NCBI RefSeq assembly: GCF_000003605.2 | Contig: NW_003134349.1 | Span: 23,590 to 44,111 of the forward strand | Source of the DNA: Saccoglossus kowalevskii | Lineage: Eukaryota > Hemichordata > Enteropneusta > Harrimaniidae | Reading direction: 5' to 3' | Length of the DNA stretch: 20,522 nt | Shown: in pieces, positions 19,106 to 20,522 of the stretch | Layout of the letters: each line of letters opens with the position of its first letter | Numbering within the stretch: the first letter of the stretch is position 1 | The notes under the pieces: model-generated | Databases searched by the model: none | What the model saw: only the letters and a program-made list of their open reading frames with translations | Told to the model about the DNA's origin: nothing | Position numbers and translations under genes: made by a program

Positions 19106-20522
19106 GTACAGTTGGGTTATCTAATTTTATTGTGTGGAATATAAAGTCAATGAGTATATTTTCAAATGGTACAAGACCACTTACGGAGTTACCATGAATG
19201 GTTGAATATCACTTAATTTAAGGTAGAAGCCTTTTGCAATAAATTGTACTCCAAGGCAATATAAGGATATTGACCTAAAAAAAGTTGGAGGTCACCAGCC
19301 TTTTTTTCGAGAAATGGATGGTTGTATTTTAGTGGAAAGTCGCCATTTTGACACTATTATAACACTTTTACCACAGGTTTCTATGGCAGAGATATTACGC
19401 AATATCTCAAAATCTAGCCTGGTGACAAAGGCTGAAAAAATCATATATTGTTAATGATGGAGTACCTTTTGTTGTTTATTAAAAAAATCTGGGTTTTAAA
19501 AAGTGTCAAAAAATACAATTTTTCTTTAACATTATGTTCTATGTTCTAAAAATATAAATGTTTAAGGAATATTGGGATACGTTTCTCAAAAAGCATAACT
19601 GTAACACGAAAAATAATGCTATTTCATTATACCATGGGACATTAGCTTCATGATTGTACATAATAAACTAATGAACATTGTCATGCGATTTATGACCAAT
19701 TTTGTCAAATATTATGACTAGGCTTCTATCTTAAGCCGTTGCAGTTACACGTAGTCCCGCTATTTAAGATTATATAACCCTGCGCTAATATTATCGAAAC
19801 GTCGTCGATCAGTATCACATGCAGCCCTGTTACCAGACGATAACTGGGCATGAGCAGTGATTGAGGGTAATGCACTGACAGTAAAGAATGTTCAAAAAGG
19901 ATTTCTTATTGTATTTGTTTGAACTTAGAACTTGTGAAAATAATACTGCCCCCCCCCCATTGTGCGTAAAACTGAAGCAATTTCAATTGAGTTTAGAGGA
20001 CATGAAATTCGGCAAGTGGTCAGGGGTAAATTTAAAGTATTGAGACTATTATAGACTAACAATGGAATAATCGACACATCTCGTATATAGTGCTTTCAAA
20101 TTTTAGCATGGAACTATATATGTAGTTGACATAGGTTGAAATGACATTATTGTTAGGATTTTTATAGTGTTACACAAAATAATTTTGCAATTCTTATTGT
20201 GTGTCTACAACGCTAAAACATTGAACACAAATCACGTAATATGTGTTGAGTAAAGCAAAATTATTACATATTTTAGCATTGACATACAAAGCTCATGAAA
20301 TGATCAAAACCTATACAGTGCATGTGTCATTTATATGTGTGTTGAGTAGACGTTATGTGTGTTTGCACAAACATAATTGTGTATGAACATCAAATGAGAA
20401 TGTTGACGTATCATAATGATTGTTCAGTAATTCCGTAGAATCACATTTTCCGTAGAATTGATGAAATTCTATTTATTCTGACAGATTCACTATCACATTG
20501 AGTTGTATGATGCATTTAGAAC
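19106..20522 (+). other. intron 4 of the Cys-loop receptor gene, open at the window end
   Basis: It starts GTACAG. Nothing downstream resembles the next receptor exon, which should encode the first cysteine of the Cys-loop, so the intron continues past 20522. Besides the MITE-like element it has a run of ten C (19949-19958) and AT-rich filler. Confidence 0.7.
19222..19730. mobile_element. MITE-like element with TTAA-flanked inverted termini
   Basis: The left end GGTAGAAGCCT (19222-19232) and right end AGGCTTCTATC (19720-19730) are inverted copies with one mismatch. Each is bordered by TTAA (19218-19221 and 19731-19734), as expected of a TTAA target duplication. The 509-bp interior has no coding frame and carries a second inverted pair, gtcaccag (19291-19298) and ctggtgac (19419-19426). 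TTAA duplication is typical of piggyBac and Kolobok transposons, but I cannot say which family mobilised it. It lies in intron 4 of the receptor gene. Confidence 0.65.

Overview
The window looks like nuclear genomic DNA from an invertebrate animal, most likely a marine lophotrochozoan such as a mollusc. The lineage is an inference from gene content: it holds spliced genes with GT-AG introns and NXPE-type and Cys-loop receptor exons. The rest is AT-rich non-coding sequence with many decayed transposable elements. I see no bacterial operon, CRISPR array, tRNA or rRNA gene.

Layout, left to right. Positions 1-1228 are mostly unassigned, with one weak exon candidate at 571-863. Positions about 1228-3129 (+) carry an unprocessed pseudogene of the NXPE (neurexophilin/PC-esterase) family. 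It keeps two introns with matching phases but has at least five frameshifts, two in-frame stops, and a GDS to GYS change in its esterase block. Positions 4236-8227 (-) hold a decayed Ty3/gypsy-type LTR retrotransposon: 5' LTR, primer-binding site, gag relic, RT/RNase H relic, polypurine tract and a shorter 3' LTR. A gag relic of a different lineage lies inside it on the opposite strand. Positions 8228-10160 are AT-rich with no recognised gene. Positions about 10160-11470 (+) form a GC-richer island that reads as a broken DIRS-like retrotransposon (RNase H and its C-terminal extension), ending in a large hairpin. Positions 11475-14240 are unassigned.

The one gene that looks intact begins near 14240 (+). 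It has a TATA-like box, a signal-peptide exon, and three further exons (140, 68 and 224 bp) encoding the N-terminal half of the extracellular domain of a Cys-loop ligand-gated ion channel. It resembles glycine, GABA-A and glutamate-gated chloride channels. All splice phases join without a break, and the gene runs off the right edge. Its fourth intron contains a MITE-like element at 19222-19730, with inverted termini flanked by TTAA. Its second intron carries an unusually long antisense ORF of unknown meaning.

The genes do not form a visible common pathway. I did not find a convincing new biological system. The most informative items are the nested retroelement, the NXPE pseudogene, the TTAA element and the receptor exon structure.
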